Of a stretch of 64,000 nt of DNA, positions 1 through 12,719 are shown piece by piece (position 1 is the first letter of the stretch; the number at the start of each line of letters is the position of its first letter). Both the position numbers and the translations under genes were made by a program. The stretch lies in NCBI RefSeq assembly GCF_037325665.1, contig NC_090258.1:37418452-37482451 (forward strand). The letters are read 5' to 3'. Origin of the DNA: Littorina saxatilis. Lineage: Eukaryota; Mollusca; Gastropoda; Littorinimorpha; Littorinidae. The notes below the pieces were generated by a model that was not told where the DNA came from, made no database searches, and saw nothing but the letters and a program-made list of their open reading frames with translations.

Positions 1-180
1 CTTTCTGAGAAAACAACCACCCAACCATTATTGAACTATGATGTTCTTCGTGCAGCAGGGCATAAAGCCATCACAAGTCCATCGTCAGTCCTCATCGAGG
101 TGCCGGCTGTGGGGTGTGTGTAGAATCTGCGCAGAAATTAAACAGGCAACCTGAACAGCTGTCAAGCCATTATATTGTGA

Positions 181-224
181 TACACACACACACACACACA
201 TACACACACACACACACACACACA
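181..224. repeat. (CA)n microsatellite
   Basis: Nearly pure CA dinucleotide run with one TA interruption. Short open frames here are artefacts of the repeat. Confidence 0.97.
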
Positions 225-254
225 GTAACTGTACACAGCATTGTGAAATGATTT

Positions 255-257
<3 letters not shown>

Positions 258-339
<82 letters not shown>
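258..339. repeat. (GA)n microsatellite
   Basis: About 40 uninterrupted GA units. It reads as poly-SL or poly-ER in translation, which is not a gene. Confidence 0.98.
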
Positions 340-340
<1 letters not shown>

Positions 341-539
341 ACGCCAATGCAATCGTAAGTAAGCATCATTTGGTGGTCGAAGCAATGTCGCGGTACACTG
401 TGAACCTGTCGGTTACAGGATTTGAACCCCCCATGAACCCATGCACCAAAAGATAACACAAAAGGAAATATGACCGTTTTCTTTCTTTTTCTCCTTGTTA
501 ATTTCTTAGTGACACTGTTTTATGTATTAGGAAAAGCAA

Positions 540-1420
540 CTGAGTACGGGGCACCATGTGTTTATTAATTCTATATTGTGCATTCTATGCATGTAATGTG
601 TTCTATGCATAGAGAATGCATTCTATACGCATAAAATAGCTTTCTTTGTGCATAGATCTAGAATGCATTATCTGCCCACAGAAAGCATTCTTTGCATAGA
701 ATGCTTTCTATGTGCATAGAATGTATTCTTTAGTATTATGCATTTTGTATGTGAACCAACAATTCATTTGTATAACATAAATGTTTATTCTCTACGTCGA
801 ATTGAATTATATAACAGGGAATGACATTCTTTACATTGAAAGAATTCTATGTTATAGAACAAAATTCCCTGTTATAAAATTCATTTCTATGTTACAGAAT
901 TGATTAGTTTGTGATAATACTGATATATCAGTTATCACAGAATTTGATTCTTTGTGTACACAATAATATGAAATGTTCACAATGTATTCCATGTGTACAT
1001 TATTCTTTGTGCAAAATGCATTCTATGTGCCGCGCCGCAATTCATTCTGTGATCACCATAGAATGCATTTTACAGATATAATTTAATTCTATTGCAATAG
1101 AATTAAATTCAACTACTTTTTTTTTTTAAACAAAGAATCAAATTCAAATATATGAAATCTTACTCTGTAACAAAGATTCAAATCCTGTAAGTATAGAATT
1201 GAATCCAATGTATAGAACTACATTCTATAGCATTTATATAATAATATTTCATGTTATACAAATACATTCTTTGTTCAGATACAAATTTACGATTGACACA
1301 GAATGCATTCTATGCACACAATGCATTCTATGCGCATATAATGTTTCTAAGAACATAGAATGCCTTCTATGCGCATAGAATGCATTCTATGCATATAATG
1401 CTCAATATGCAATTAATGGA
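540..1420. repeat. AT-rich palindrome satellite
   Basis: About 880 bases in which short palindromes recur: TAGAATGCATTCTATG and variants, ending with several back-to-back copies at 1300-1400. In the middle the core drifts to ATAGAATTGAATTC-like and GTTATAGAAC-like forms. No ORF is supported. This looks like a degenerate satellite built on the palindromic core GAATGCATTC. Confidence 0.75.
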
Positions 1421-2046
1421 CATATGGCGCCCCCATTTCACAAAGAAACGGAAAAAATGATTTTTATAGCTACTGTAGTTGATATTCATGAACTTGACGT
1501 AGTAGCTTTCACTCCAACGTGCTCTGTGGTATTCTGTTGGGAAGCTGCAAAGACCAAATGCAATCAGAAATCGTCTACTGATAGCGCAGCAGTAGAATCT
1601 ACTGAAAGTGTAGCAGTAGAAGATGAAACTGTGAAGAGAAAATGATGTCGGTAGATCTATACACAATGAATCCCATCGTCCGTTTCCCCGTTCATCAACT
1701 CTCTCAGGGACATAGACAGGCACAAACACATAGTATACTAGGGACACACACACACGCCGCACACACACACACACGCACGCGCGCATACTTCATACATTAT
1801 CATTGAGTGGAGACCCCGAAGTAGTTAACATACATGTGTACAATCTATGATCACATAAACTTACATAGAACTTACCAGCTAGGGTTGAGAAATTATTCTG
1901 CCAACTTCAATTGAATGGTTCTGCGTCCACTGTGATTCACTTCTTATCTGTTGACTGGACGTAGATCTAACTCTGGGCGAGAACCGGGTGGCTGAACAGA
2001 GGTGAACACGGAGTAAACAGGGAGTGACTGCAAGCGAGATAATAAA

Positions 2047-2355
2047 CTAAGAGTAATACCTAATATACTGGACTCGCAACGAAATATATAAACAAATGAC
2101 AATGGACAACGTTTCGACCTAAAGGTCTTCAACAGGTAAAAAAAATGAAAACAACAATACATTTATAACAAAACGACTTATCAGAGATGGCGATGCTTCA
2201 CAGCGCATCGCCATCTTCTCTGATAAGTCGTTTTGTTATTTGTATTGTTGTTTTCATTTTTTTTACCTGTTGAAGACCTTTAGGTCGAAACGTTGTCCAT
2301 TGTCATTTGTTTATATATTTCGTTGCGAGTCCAGTATATTAGGTATTACTCTTAG
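2047..2355. repeat. Giant hairpin, Penelope-type terminal repeats in inverted orientation
   Basis: Two arms of about 145-150 bases are near-perfect reverse complements around a centre at about 2200. In the right arm, CTGTTGA (2267-2273), a short stem GACC/GGTC and GAAA (2287-2290) resemble a minimal hammerhead ribozyme of the kind found in the terminal repeats of Penelope-like elements; the canonical core is CTGANGA, so one core base differs. The left arm carries the same motif on the other strand. No Penelope reverse transcriptase is present. The inverted repeat is certain; the family call is inference. Confidence 0.6.
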
Positions 2356-3169
2356 AGGTGAACACTTCAAAGTAAAACCAAAGCTGTAAATCAGTCAACA
2401 GTGTGTTCAAACAAAAACAAACTGCACATCTTGCTTACCACACTGGGAAGATCGAGATTCGACCACATGATACATGTACACTTTGTGATTTCCTGATTTA
2501 CTCCTCAACCGTTTGTTGTGACCTCCCGTTTGTTCACAGATCTAAATGCAAGGAATGGCATTTTCGGCTAGAGAAAAATAAAGATGTTGATACAATCTAA
2601 TCAACCCGTACTCCTCTGACTGTGTTTTAAATACAACTCTTCAATCATAATTTTGCTATCCATTTTGTCGGACTTTCTAGCAGCAATTCAAACAGAAAAT
2701 AATGAATGCATGTTGCATTAACTAAAAATATCACAAGAAAAAATGGAGTAGATCTAACGTAACTATGAACAAAAATGACAAGACGTTTCTCTACAACATG
2801 CCCACAAATGTTTGATCCCAGGTAGCACTCACATTAGGAAATGGGCTTTTGTTATAACATGGACACAAAAATTATATATATACTGTCTCACTTACCTTGC
2901 AAGTGTGAACAAACAAACATGAGTTGAACAGCGCGCTCTCAGACTTTAAAAAACAAAATGGCTGACAGTAACTCACAGTTGTCTGTTTACCGCATTTTAC
3001 TGTGTGAGCAGAGATGAAGTGCTTGACATTCATTCTTGGAAAAGTTTCCAAAAGGACTAAAAAATGAAATTGAATAAATCATAAATATAAAAACAGTATT
3101 ATTCTGCAGATGTATTCATGTTACATGCACGTTTGCAAAATGAATAGTGCATGTCCTTCGCGCAATGAT

Positions 3170-3480
3170 ACGTAGTACTTTTTGAATAAAGTACCGGCAG
3201 TCTCCTGAAAGTACTACAGTAAGCGTAGTACTTTTACTTCAGCTGTGGTACTTGTACTTCACCAGGGTACTCTCGGTACTATAGTACAAAGTACAAAGTA
3301 CTCTAGTGTACCACACAGTACTATAGTACATGGTACATTTACTTCACAGTACTATAGTACAAAGTACTTTGTACTATAGTACAATATGGTACATACTATA
3401 GTACATGGTACATTTACTGCAGTTTACTATAGTACAGGGTACATTTACTATAGTTTACTATAGTATACTATAGTACATCG
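3170..3480. repeat. GTAC/TAGTAC palindrome array
   Basis: Repeated variants of ACTATAGTAC, AAGTACTTTG and TGGTAC, many self-complementary, over about 300 bases. The spacing is irregular, unlike a simple tandem satellite. No coding capacity is seen. Confidence 0.75.
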
Positions 3481-4114
3481 TGTGGTACTTTTTCAGCTGG
3501 GTGAATTCCATGACTGTAGTTTGAGACTTTAATGTTATTGTGCTCTTATGAGAACTTAACGACGAGAAATACTGACTGCCATCATGATCAGTACTGTCAA
3601 TCATAACACTGGAACCAAAACAACACTCGCCTTTCAGTCTGACCAGAGCAGGAGCCATTCGACGCTCCCGAGTTTCCGACAGTTCTTTGGCTAGTTCCAA
3701 CACTCGGTAGTCCGAGCTACTCGCCCGTGGGCTCGTCATTTTGTTCTGATTGCCTTGCAACGTTTTCCTTGATTAATTAAAGCTTAATGCAGTGAAACAT
3801 TTGAAAGCAGCCGCCTCAATCCTCTCGCCATTTCGACATGCACAAGCTTGTTGACCTGCTTTATCTCCCCTGTCGTGGAGGAAGCCATGGGAAGTAATAG
3901 ACCTTTTCGGTATCTGAGCAGCTCTCGCGAGACACGCTCTTTGTTATGCTTTGAACATCGCGAGAACTTCGAACCTTGGCTTGTGCAGCTCGCACGAGAT
4001 CGCTGTACCGCATGCTTTGCTATGCTCTGAAGTTTGCGAGAGATTACGAGAGCTTGGAATACCGATAGCGGCGGTACCTATAAAGGGCGAAAAGACAACT
4101 AAAGACAACTAAAC

Positions 4115-5828
4115 TGTGCATGCCGATGTGGCATGCAGTCACCTACTTTTGTTGTAATTACGTTTGCTCAAGCCATTGCACGATGTAAAAAGAAGTAAAC
4201 CGTGTTTTTATTGTGGCACCTTGTTGTGACCCGTTTTGTGGAGCGTTAATATTTTTACGTGAGATTCACGTGCTCCTTGTTCAGTTGTTGTGACCTGGTT
4301 TTGGTCGGAGTGTCACAAACTGCGTCGTTTAGTTCTAGAACACCGTGAGATTCACGTGCTCTTTTCCGTGTTTTGATTTTGAGGTGAGCCCTGCGAATCT
4401 GCGTTGCAAGTTTTAGAATACGTGTGACTCACGTGTTTTTAGCTTTGTGATGTCAGCTAGTTCCTTGGTCTTCTTTCTGTTAAATATACCGTTTTAAGTT
4501 TTGGGCATGCACGGAGTGCGTGATCGGTTACTGATTGGTTGTAAAATAGTAGTTTCACCCGATTCTGTCTTAGGAATGTTGTTGGTTGGTCAATCCGGTG
4601 ACCTTTGACTTTTGAATAACTATTCCATGTTAGGTTTTTGTTTCCATAAATACCGCTGCTTGACTCCTGTCTCGTCAGTCGATCTGAGGGTTTTAGGAAG
4701 CGTTTGGTTTTGATGTAAACGTATGAAGGTTATTAAGTGAACCAACGGAGTGTTTCTTATGTTTTAACGTCAACGTAATGTTCTTGGAGACAGTTGTTTC
4801 TCAAGTGTGAATCGTTTTGTGCCCTTCGTTTGTGAGGCAACACGTTTTTGGTACTGCTGGTCAACCCACACAGCGCATAAGGTAATTTTGTTGTTACTTG
4901 TTTGTGTTGTGTTTTGGTCGCCATTTTGTAATGACTTTGTGAGTTGTTTATGTATAACGTGAGTTGAAAGTCTGACTTGTTGTAGTGTTTCTTTATTGTG
5001 TGTTCAACTGTTCTAGTGTTGTGAACGTACAGCAATGTTTTGTAGACGCTAGAAAGTCGCTAATGTTTATAATGATAACTTGTGTTTTCTGTGGTTAACG
5101 AAGTTCGAAGTGAAACGTTTTCTCCGACTTTTTCAGCCTTACGTTAAAAGAATTTAGGTAAAAGAAGCTTGCGGTCTGTGGTGATCGTTTGTAAACGGGC
5201 TTATTTCTTGTAACGTTATTGAGGGAAAGTGGATGAGTAAATATCTTGTTTGTGACTTTGATTAACGCAGGAACGTTGTCGTTAGACTTTTTTGGTATGA
5301 CAGTTTGCTTTGTATTCCTGGCCTGATGAGTCAACGTTTTTGTATTTTTCTGAAAGTAGCCATTTTGGTTTTAAACGTATGTATGCTAAGTTTCTTGAGT
5401 ATTCTTAGTGCTTATGGTATTGTTGAACGTACGGAACGTAATTCTTTATTGTTGTTGAACGTACAGAACGTAACTCTTTATTGTTGTTGAAGGACTAACC
5501 AACGAGTGTTTGGTAATTGTAACTTTCGTGTCTGTTTGTCTTCGCCTGTCTTGTGATTGTTTATTTTTCTTGTATTTACTTCTCGTGTCTTGTTAATGCA
5601 TTTTAATACCTTTTGCCATGTCTAATAATTTGTTTTCTTTTTCTTTCTGTTCATAAGTTTTTTATCGCATTACGTGGTACTGTAACTATATATCTATACA
5701 TTACTGATACCTTAGTGTCAGATGTAAAATAATAAACCAGTACTTTTGCGCGTTATCGCTTGTAACCTGTGTTTGTCATTTCGTATGAACAATATGTAGT
5801 ACCAGCCTCGCTCACGAAGGCGCGCACA
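4115..5828 (+). repeat. 5' LTR of the BEL/Pao element
   Basis: 1714 bases, starting TGTGCATGCC and ending GCGCGCACA. It carries several GTGA(G/C)TCACGTG-like short motifs near its start and AATAAA near 5730. The small open frames inside it recur identically in the 3' copy and are not genes. Confidence 0.95.
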
Positions 5829-6204
5829 GTAAAAAACTTAGCTGCTGATGCCCAGTGAAAGAACTTTAGCTGAAGTAAACAACTTAGCTGCTGATGCCTA
5901 GTACAGAACTTTAGCTGAAGTCCAGCCAAGTGAATGTAAAGAACTTTTGTTATTGACGCTCAATGAACGTAAACGTAGCTGTTGATAACCAGCAAAAGAC
6001 TTTATTGTTACCTGTCACTGTGTTAGTGAACCATAGTTTGACACAGATCAACTTGTCGGTTAGAGATCTTCCTACTCCATATCCGGCGCATCTTTTGTGA
6101 CTTTTGTGTATTATCCCAAACGACCCTCAGATCGATTCATTTTACTTTATAAACAGATAAACCTTATGTAGGTTTTTAGTGCTTTTGAATAAGCGAACAT
6201 TGTA

Positions 6205-8514
6205 ATGGAAGAGATTCCAGCAGATAAACCATTGGAAGCTTCAGGTTATGACATTAACGGCGATGAAGATGAACATTCTCAAAGGCCTAGGCGTGACATT
6301 AAGCCTACTGAAAAAGGTAGAGAGTACCAGATTGAGATCAAAACTAGAAACTTTGCAAGACAACGAACATTCTTGGAACGAGCAATCGGTGAGGTAGTAA
6401 CAGAGCTTAACCAAGAAACTCCTAATCAAGAGTCGTTAACCAGTCAAAAACAAATTGTTTTGAGCATGTACAAGGATCTTGGTGACATAGAGAAAGGTCT
6501 TCGTAGTATTGGTAGCGGTGAAACCATTCAGGAAAGTTGGGATGATGTTCAGAGAACAGTTCAGAACATTATGTTTGACATTGATCGAGCTCTTGACAGA
6601 CAAACGACTAGTGTGCAGGTGGCTAAGGAGCCTACTTCCAGGCATAGCAGTGTTACACCTAGCGTTGGGTCATCCACCCACAAGTCAGCCAGTGTTAAGT
6701 CTGCCATTCATAAAGTAGCTAGCATTACTTCAGCCATCCACAAGTCAGCTAGCCACAAGTCAGGTATCAGGAGATCAGGTAGCCAAGTAGCTTCTCGCGC
6801 CGAGTCTCTCCGCTCTAAAAGTGTTAGCTCTGAAGACACTAAATTGGCTCTTAAACTAGAGGCTGCTTCCCTGGCCATAAAAGTGGAAGGTGACGCAATA
6901 AAGGAAGCTCAGTTTAGTGAACTGGATCTCTTACAACAACAATATGCTGAGAGAACAGCAGCTAGGCAGACTGAGGAAGCTGAGAGAACTGCAGCTAGGC
7001 AGACTGAGGAAGCTGAGAGAACTGCAGCTAGGCAGACTGAGGAAGCTGAGAGAACAGCAGCTAGGCAGACTGAGGAAGCTGAGAGAAGTGCAGCTAGGCT
7101 GATCGAAGAAACTGCTAGGCAGGCTAAGGAAGCTGAAAAAGAAGCAGCTAGGCAGGCCGAAGAAGCAGCTAGGCAGGCTAAGGAAGCTAAGAGAACAGCA
7201 GCTAGGCAGGCCGAAGAAGCAGCTAGGCAGGCTAAGGAAGCTGAAAGAACAGCAGCTAGGCAGGCCGAAGACACAGCTAGGCAGGCTAAGGAAGCTGAGA
7301 GAATAGCAGCTAGACAGGCCGAGGACGCAGCTGAAGCAGCTCTTGAAGATATTAAACAGAAAAAGGCTTTGAGACAAATTCAGTCCACCGAATTGAAAAT
7401 TAGCTTAAGAGAACAACAAGCTATGTTACAAGTATTGGAACAAGGTGAATCCGTTCAGCAGGATCTCCCTGATCTACCGTCAGTTGATTTGTTGAACACT
7501 AGGTTCCACCCTCGTCCTTTCGTTCCCTTGTACAGTCTTGTAGCCCCTCCTCTAAACAATGAGCAAACAGCGATAGGAATAGGGACAGGTGCTGCCGTCA
7601 TTGCTGACCAAGGGACACACCAGCCAGCCTTGGACGCCACGTCTGTTCCTGTCTGCCAAGCCGCCAGCACCCATGACATCTCGACTGTCAACGTCAACGC
7701 TGCTGTCACCAACTTCGTCGCAGGGACCACAACGACTGAGCCACGACAGCACGCGTTACCTGTCGTGGACCTCGTCGTTGGAGTCAGCGCCTCTACAAGC
7801 GCCGCTACTACCAACAACGCCACCTACGAGGCGTACGGACCTCAACGTAGAGAGGATGTCAACGCCCCCCATCACGCCGGAACGAGCGCTCCTTTCATCC
7901 ATCGGGAGCCCTCCACACCCAACTACACGACGGCTGCAACTACATCCTCCATGCGGCCTACAGCGCTGCTGACCACACTGCAGCACCCTCTCGGTGCATA
8001 CACTGGTCAGCCGCCTCTGCACAACGTTGGACACTCAACGACAAGCGTCACAGGCCCTCGCCCGCCTGATCTCGACCACACAGGTTGGTCCTATCACCTA
8101 CCAGAGACAAGGGAAGGTGATGAGACGCAAGAACGACACACCTACTTCCCAGAAGAACGTCACCAACGCATGGACCACAGACGTCTTCAAGTTACCCCAC
8201 CCTGTTTCCCCTATGATACCCACCTACATCCCAAACCAGAGCCTTTCGTGCCCACATTCCTGGACCCACATCAGACCACCCCCAAAGTTATCTGGGGAAA
8301 CGAAAACGCAAGGCCCCCTGCGTACATGAACTTTGACAAGGAATGTCATGCAGATCGTCCATTTGCCTCGTACCCCCACGTCTGCGTACTACCAACGTCC
8401 ACTTGCTACTCCTGCAAAGCAGGACACTCCTATGGACTCTCTCGCCAAAACCCTATCAGACGCTCTGATGATCAACCGCTTGCCGATGCAGGAGCCGTGC
8501 ATTTTTGTTGGTGA
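6205..8514 (+). mobile_element. BEL/Pao part: coiled-coil leader ORF
   Basis: Open frame of 769 codons between the 5' LTR and the gag-like frame, which it overlaps. The middle (6950-7330) is a tandem run of 11-residue units such as AERTAARQTEE and AARQAKEAERT, predicting a long charged coiled coil; the C-terminal third is rich in Pro, Thr and His. Position and composition suggest a structural leader region of the element. I know no precise family for it. Confidence 0.6.
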
Positions 8515-10633
8515 CCCTCTCCAATATCCAATTTGGAGATCGTCGTTTGCGTTTCTCATCGAGAGACAGAACATAACCAGCAGTGAGAAGTTATTGTATC
8601 TGCAACGGTACATCGGAGGTCAAGCAAGGGAGGCCGTGACCGGCTTCTTTCTGCTGAGAGAAGGTGATGCCTACGAGAGAGCCATGGAAGTGCTGGAAAA
8701 TCGGTTCGGCAACTCATACGTCGTTTCGCAAGCTTTCCGGACCAAGCTGGACGAATGGACCCCAGTCAAAAGCAAGGATCCCAAGGGACTCAGAAGTCTG
8801 GCCGATTTCTTGCAGCAATGTTCCGTTGCTGCCCAGGAAGTTGGTGGACTGAGCATCCTGGATGATGCCCAATACCTACGGAAGATCGTCGGAAAGCTCC
8901 CAGACTGGATGAGTCACAGATGGTCTAGAACAGTTGCTCGAACCAAGGTTGAAAAGAAGAGGTATCCTCTGTTCCATGAACTCGTGTCGTTCATTACCCT
9001 CGAAGCAGACATTTCTAACGACCCTGTTTTCGGCTTGACAAGTGCATCGGGGACACCAAGAAAGTTCACAACGAACCTGTCAACCCTGACAGAGGATGTC
9101 ACCGCATGTCTGCACTGTCAACTTCCGGACCATGACGCTGGGACATGTAAGGAACTCATAGAGAAGCCTCTGGTTGAGATACGAGATTTTCTGTTCAAGA
9201 ACCGTATCTGCTACGGATGTCTCAGAAGTAAGGATCACCAGAGCCGTCAATGTAGGCAGAAACAGACGTGCAAGAAGTGCAAGAAGGCTCACCCCACTTG
9301 TCTTCACGATGACAATTTCAAATATCAGAACAGTATGAGTGAAAACAAAGGGGCGAGTGAACACAAGAACAATTACCGTACCTCTGCTGCTGACGTTCAA
9401 GAGCCACTGTCATCGTCGACCCCTACGGTGTCTGCTCTTAAGGCCAGCGAGGAAAACAGCATCGGTTTCACGTCTATGATCGTTCCCGTTCTCGTTTCCA
9501 GTGACTCTAACCCCAACGTAGAAGTGCTGACGTACGCACTACTGGACACTATGTCCAACGCCACTTTTGTAGTGCAGTCAGTGGCTGAAGAAGTTAAAGC
9601 CAAATCGCAGCCGACTACACTCAGGGTCTCCACACTGACTGAGGACAATGCTGTGGTCTCCGGCAGGAAGTACTCTGGATTGCGTGTCCGCTCTCCTACC
9701 TCCAGTGAGTTTGTCAGGCTCCCTTCTGCCATCTCACGACCTTACCTGTCCGTTGACCCCACTCATATCCCCACCTCAGAGACTGTCAAAGCTTACCCAC
9801 ATCTCCAACACCTGTCTCCAAAACTGCCCCCCTTGTACCCTGACTGTGAAGCAGGCCTCCTCATCGGCTACGACTGCGCTGAAGCCCTCATGCCCCTAAA
9901 CGTTGTCCAAGGACTGCCATTTGCAGTAGAGACTAAGTTAGGTTGGAGCATCGTCGGCAAGGCACCGCATTCCGTCGCCTTTGATGGCATAGCCTCGTCC
10001 ATGCGCGTCATCGTCAAGCCAGGATCGAGGGAAGAAGAACGTGTAGCTCACGTCTACAAGGTACAGGTGGACGAAGTCTCGTGTACTGACCCATTACATG
10101 TTATGGAAAGAGACTTTGCAAGTGACTCAGGATCCATGTCCCAGGACGATGTAAAGTTCAAGAAGATCGTGAAGGTCAACGAAGCTGGTCACTTCGAGAT
10201 GCTCTTACCATTTCGACCAGAGAAACCGTCCCTCCCCGACAACAGAGGTGCCGCAGTCAAGCATCTGAAGGGCCTGAAACGCCAGAAAAAACAAGGGTAC
10301 CGTGATGACTGCGTCAAGTTCATGACATTAATCTTGTACGGACTGATCGTGACGTGTTTTGCCTCTAGGGCAATCCACATTGAAACCCTGGATGACATGT
10401 CAAGTGATTCCTTCATCAACGCCCTACGCATTGTTGTCTTGCATGACCAGAACTTGTGCAGATCAGAGTGGTGCATGGCTCGTGTAATCGAGGTGATGCC
10501 TGGATCTGATGGACTGGTCAGACGAGTGAAAGTGCATGTTGGAACAAAGGCTCTAGACAATCACGGCCGTCCCACTGGTGATAGTCGCATATTAGAGCGA
10601 CCGATTCACAAAATGACTGTTAGTAGATTGTGA
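8333..10633 (+). mobile_element. BEL/Pao part: gag, protease-like and integrase-end region
   Basis: Open frame of 766 codons. The first third resembles the BEL/Pao gag domain (DUF1759-like; FVGDPLQYPIWRSSF, LYLQRYIGGQAREAV). Next come cysteine clusters (CLHCQLPDHDAGTC, CYGCLRSKDHQSRQC), then a retropepsin-like region around AGLLIGYDCAEALMPL, and at the end integrase-type stretches (ASRAIHIETLDDMSSDSF; WCMARVIEVMPGSDG). The set of pol parts is not complete. Treated as a fossil. Confidence 0.75.
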
Positions 10634-11005
10634 AAATCACAAAGACAAAGCTGTGTAAGCGAACTGAAAGAACATTGAACTTTGGAGTGTTTTTCCAATT
10701 TGACAGTTGTAGATTGTTGCGGTTTGTTTTTATACCAGATGATGTAACGGACATTTATGGCTTAAGTGGTGCGGTTTTTTTTATGCCGTCGAGTAATGAC
10801 TAACGGCATTTAGTTGAAACGAGATGTGTTGAAACATTGAAAATGATTGAACCGTAATATTGTTGTGTAAATGTTTTGCAACACAATGATTTTGAGTTGC
10901 AAATTTGAAATGTCTAAATCTGCGTTATTCTTCTTTTGATATAAGGAATGTGTTTGTACAAAGGTTTTTTGAAGTAAATTATATTAATATAATTTCCGGT
11001 GGGAG

Positions 11006-12719
11006 TGTGCATGCCGATGTGGCATGCAGTCACCTACTTTTGTTGTAATTACGTTTGCTCAAGCCATTGCACGATGTAAAAAGAAGTAAACCGTGTTTTT
11101 ATTGTGGCACCTTGTTGTGACCCGTTTTGTGGAGCGTTAATATTTTTACGTGAGATTCACGTGCTCCTTGTTCAGTTGTTGTGACCTGGTTTTGGTCGGA
11201 GTGTCACAAACTGCGTCGTTTAGTTCTAGAACACCGTGAGATTCACGTGCTCTTTTCCGTGTTTTGATTTTGAGGTGAGCCCTGCGAATCTGCGTTGCAA
11301 GTTTTAGAATACGTGTGACTCACGTGTTTTTAGCTTTGTGATGTCAGCTAGTTCCTTGGTCTTCTTTCTGTTAAATATACCGTTTTAAGTTTTGGGCATG
11401 CACGGAGTGCGTGATCGGTTACTGATTGGTTGTAAAATAGTAGTTTCACCCGATTCTGTCTTAGGAATGTTGTTGGTTGGTCAATCCGGTGACCTTTGAC
11501 TTTTGAATAACTATTCCATGTTAGGTTTTTGTTTCCATAAATACCGCTGCTTGACTCCTGTCTCGTCAGTCGATCTGAGGGTTTTAGGAAGCGTTTGGTT
11601 TTGATGTAAACGTATGAAGGTTATTAAGTGAACCAACGGAGTGTTTCTTATGTTTTAACGTCAACGTAATGTTCTTGGAGACAGTTGTTTCTCAAGTGTG
11701 AATCGTTTTGTGCCCTTCGTTTGTGAGGCAACACGTTTTTGGTACTGCTGGTCAACCCACACAGCGCATAAGGTAATTTTGTTGTTACTTGTTTGTGTTG
11801 TGTTTTGGTCGCCATTTTGTAATGACTTTGTGAGTTGTTTATGTATAACGTGAGTTGAAAGTCTGACTTGTTGTAGTGTTTCTTTATTGTGTGTTCAACT
11901 GTTCTAGTGTTGTGAACGTACAGCAATGTTTTGTAGACGCTAGAAAGTCGCTAATGTTTATAATGATAACTTGTGTTTTCTGTGGTTAACGAAGTTCGAA
12001 GTGAAACGTTTTCTCCGACTTTTTCAGCCTTACGTTAAAAGAATTTAGGTAAAAGAAGCTTGCGGTCTGTGGTGATCGTTTGTAAACGGGCTTATTTCTT
12101 GTAACGTTATTGAGGGAAAGTGGATGAGTAAATATCTTGTTTGTGACTTTGATTAACGCAGGAACGTTGTCGTTAGACTTTTTTGGTATGACAGTTTGCT
12201 TTGTATTCCTGGCCTGATGAGTCAACGTTTTTGTATTTTTCTGAAAGTAGCCATTTTGGTTTTAAACGTATGTATGCTAAGTTTCTTGAGTATTCTTAGT
12301 GCTTATGGTATTGTTGAACGTACGGAACGTAATTCTTTATTGTTGTTGAACGTACAGAACGTAACTCTTTATTGTTGTTGAAGGACTAACCAACGAGTGT
12401 TTGGTAATTGTAACTTTCGTGTCTGTTTGTCTTCGCCTGTCTTGTGATTGTTTATTTTTCTTGTATTTACTTCTCGTGTCTTGTTAATGCATTTTAATAC
12501 CTTTTGCCATGTCTAATAATTTGTTTTCTTTTTCTTTCTGTTCATAAGTTTTTTATCGCATTACGTGGTACTGTAACTATATATCTATACATTACTGATA
12601 CCTTAGTGTCAGATGTAAAATAATAAACCAGTACTTTTGCGCGTTATCGCTTGTAACCTGTGTTTGTCATTTCGTATGAACAATATGTAGTACCAGCCTC
12701 GCTCACGAAGGCGCGCACA
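11006..12719 (+). repeat. 3' LTR of the BEL/Pao element
   Basis: Same length and, where compared by eye, the same sequence as the 5' LTR. A purine-rich stretch (GGTGGGAG) precedes it, as expected for a polypurine tract. Confidence 0.95.

Larger units (their letters stand above)
1421..4071. other. Intergenic region, no supported gene
   Basis: Contains a CA-rich run at 1744-1785, the inverted repeat at 2047-2355 and the GTAC palindrome array at 3170-3480. A minus-strand ATG frame at 3622-3738 could be a short first exon but matches no family I know. Otherwise I see nothing codable. Confidence 0.6.
4115..12719 (+). mobile_element. BEL/Pao LTR retrotransposon (fossil), young but broken
   Basis: Two 1714 bp long terminal repeats starting TGTG and ending CACA bound the element, and a 5 bp target duplication TAAAC flanks it (4110-4114 and 12720-12724). 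It sits in the subterminal repeats of the MULE. Recognisable parts on the plus strand are a coiled-coil-rich leader frame, a BEL/Pao-type gag (DUF1759-like) with CCHC-type cysteine clusters, a retropepsin-like stretch, and C-terminal integrase-type sequence. The pol set is incomplete, so this copy looks broken, with about one to a few breaks, and was probably mobilised by relatives. Wherever I compared them the two LTRs look identical, so the insertion is very recent. Confidence 0.9.

Noticed and set aside
1424-1645. 73-codon plus-strand frame MAPPFHKETEK
   Set aside because: Short, no family resemblance, next to satellite DNA.
3458-3760. Minus-strand 100-codon frame beginning MQGNQNKMTSPRASSSDY
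   Set aside because: The part from MTSPRASS to MAPALVRLK could be a short first exon, but no family match and no partner exon were found; the rest runs into the GTAC array.
4757-5490. Small frames inside the LTRs (92, 79 and 61 codons)
   Set aside because: They recur identically in both LTRs and resemble no protein; part of the LTR.
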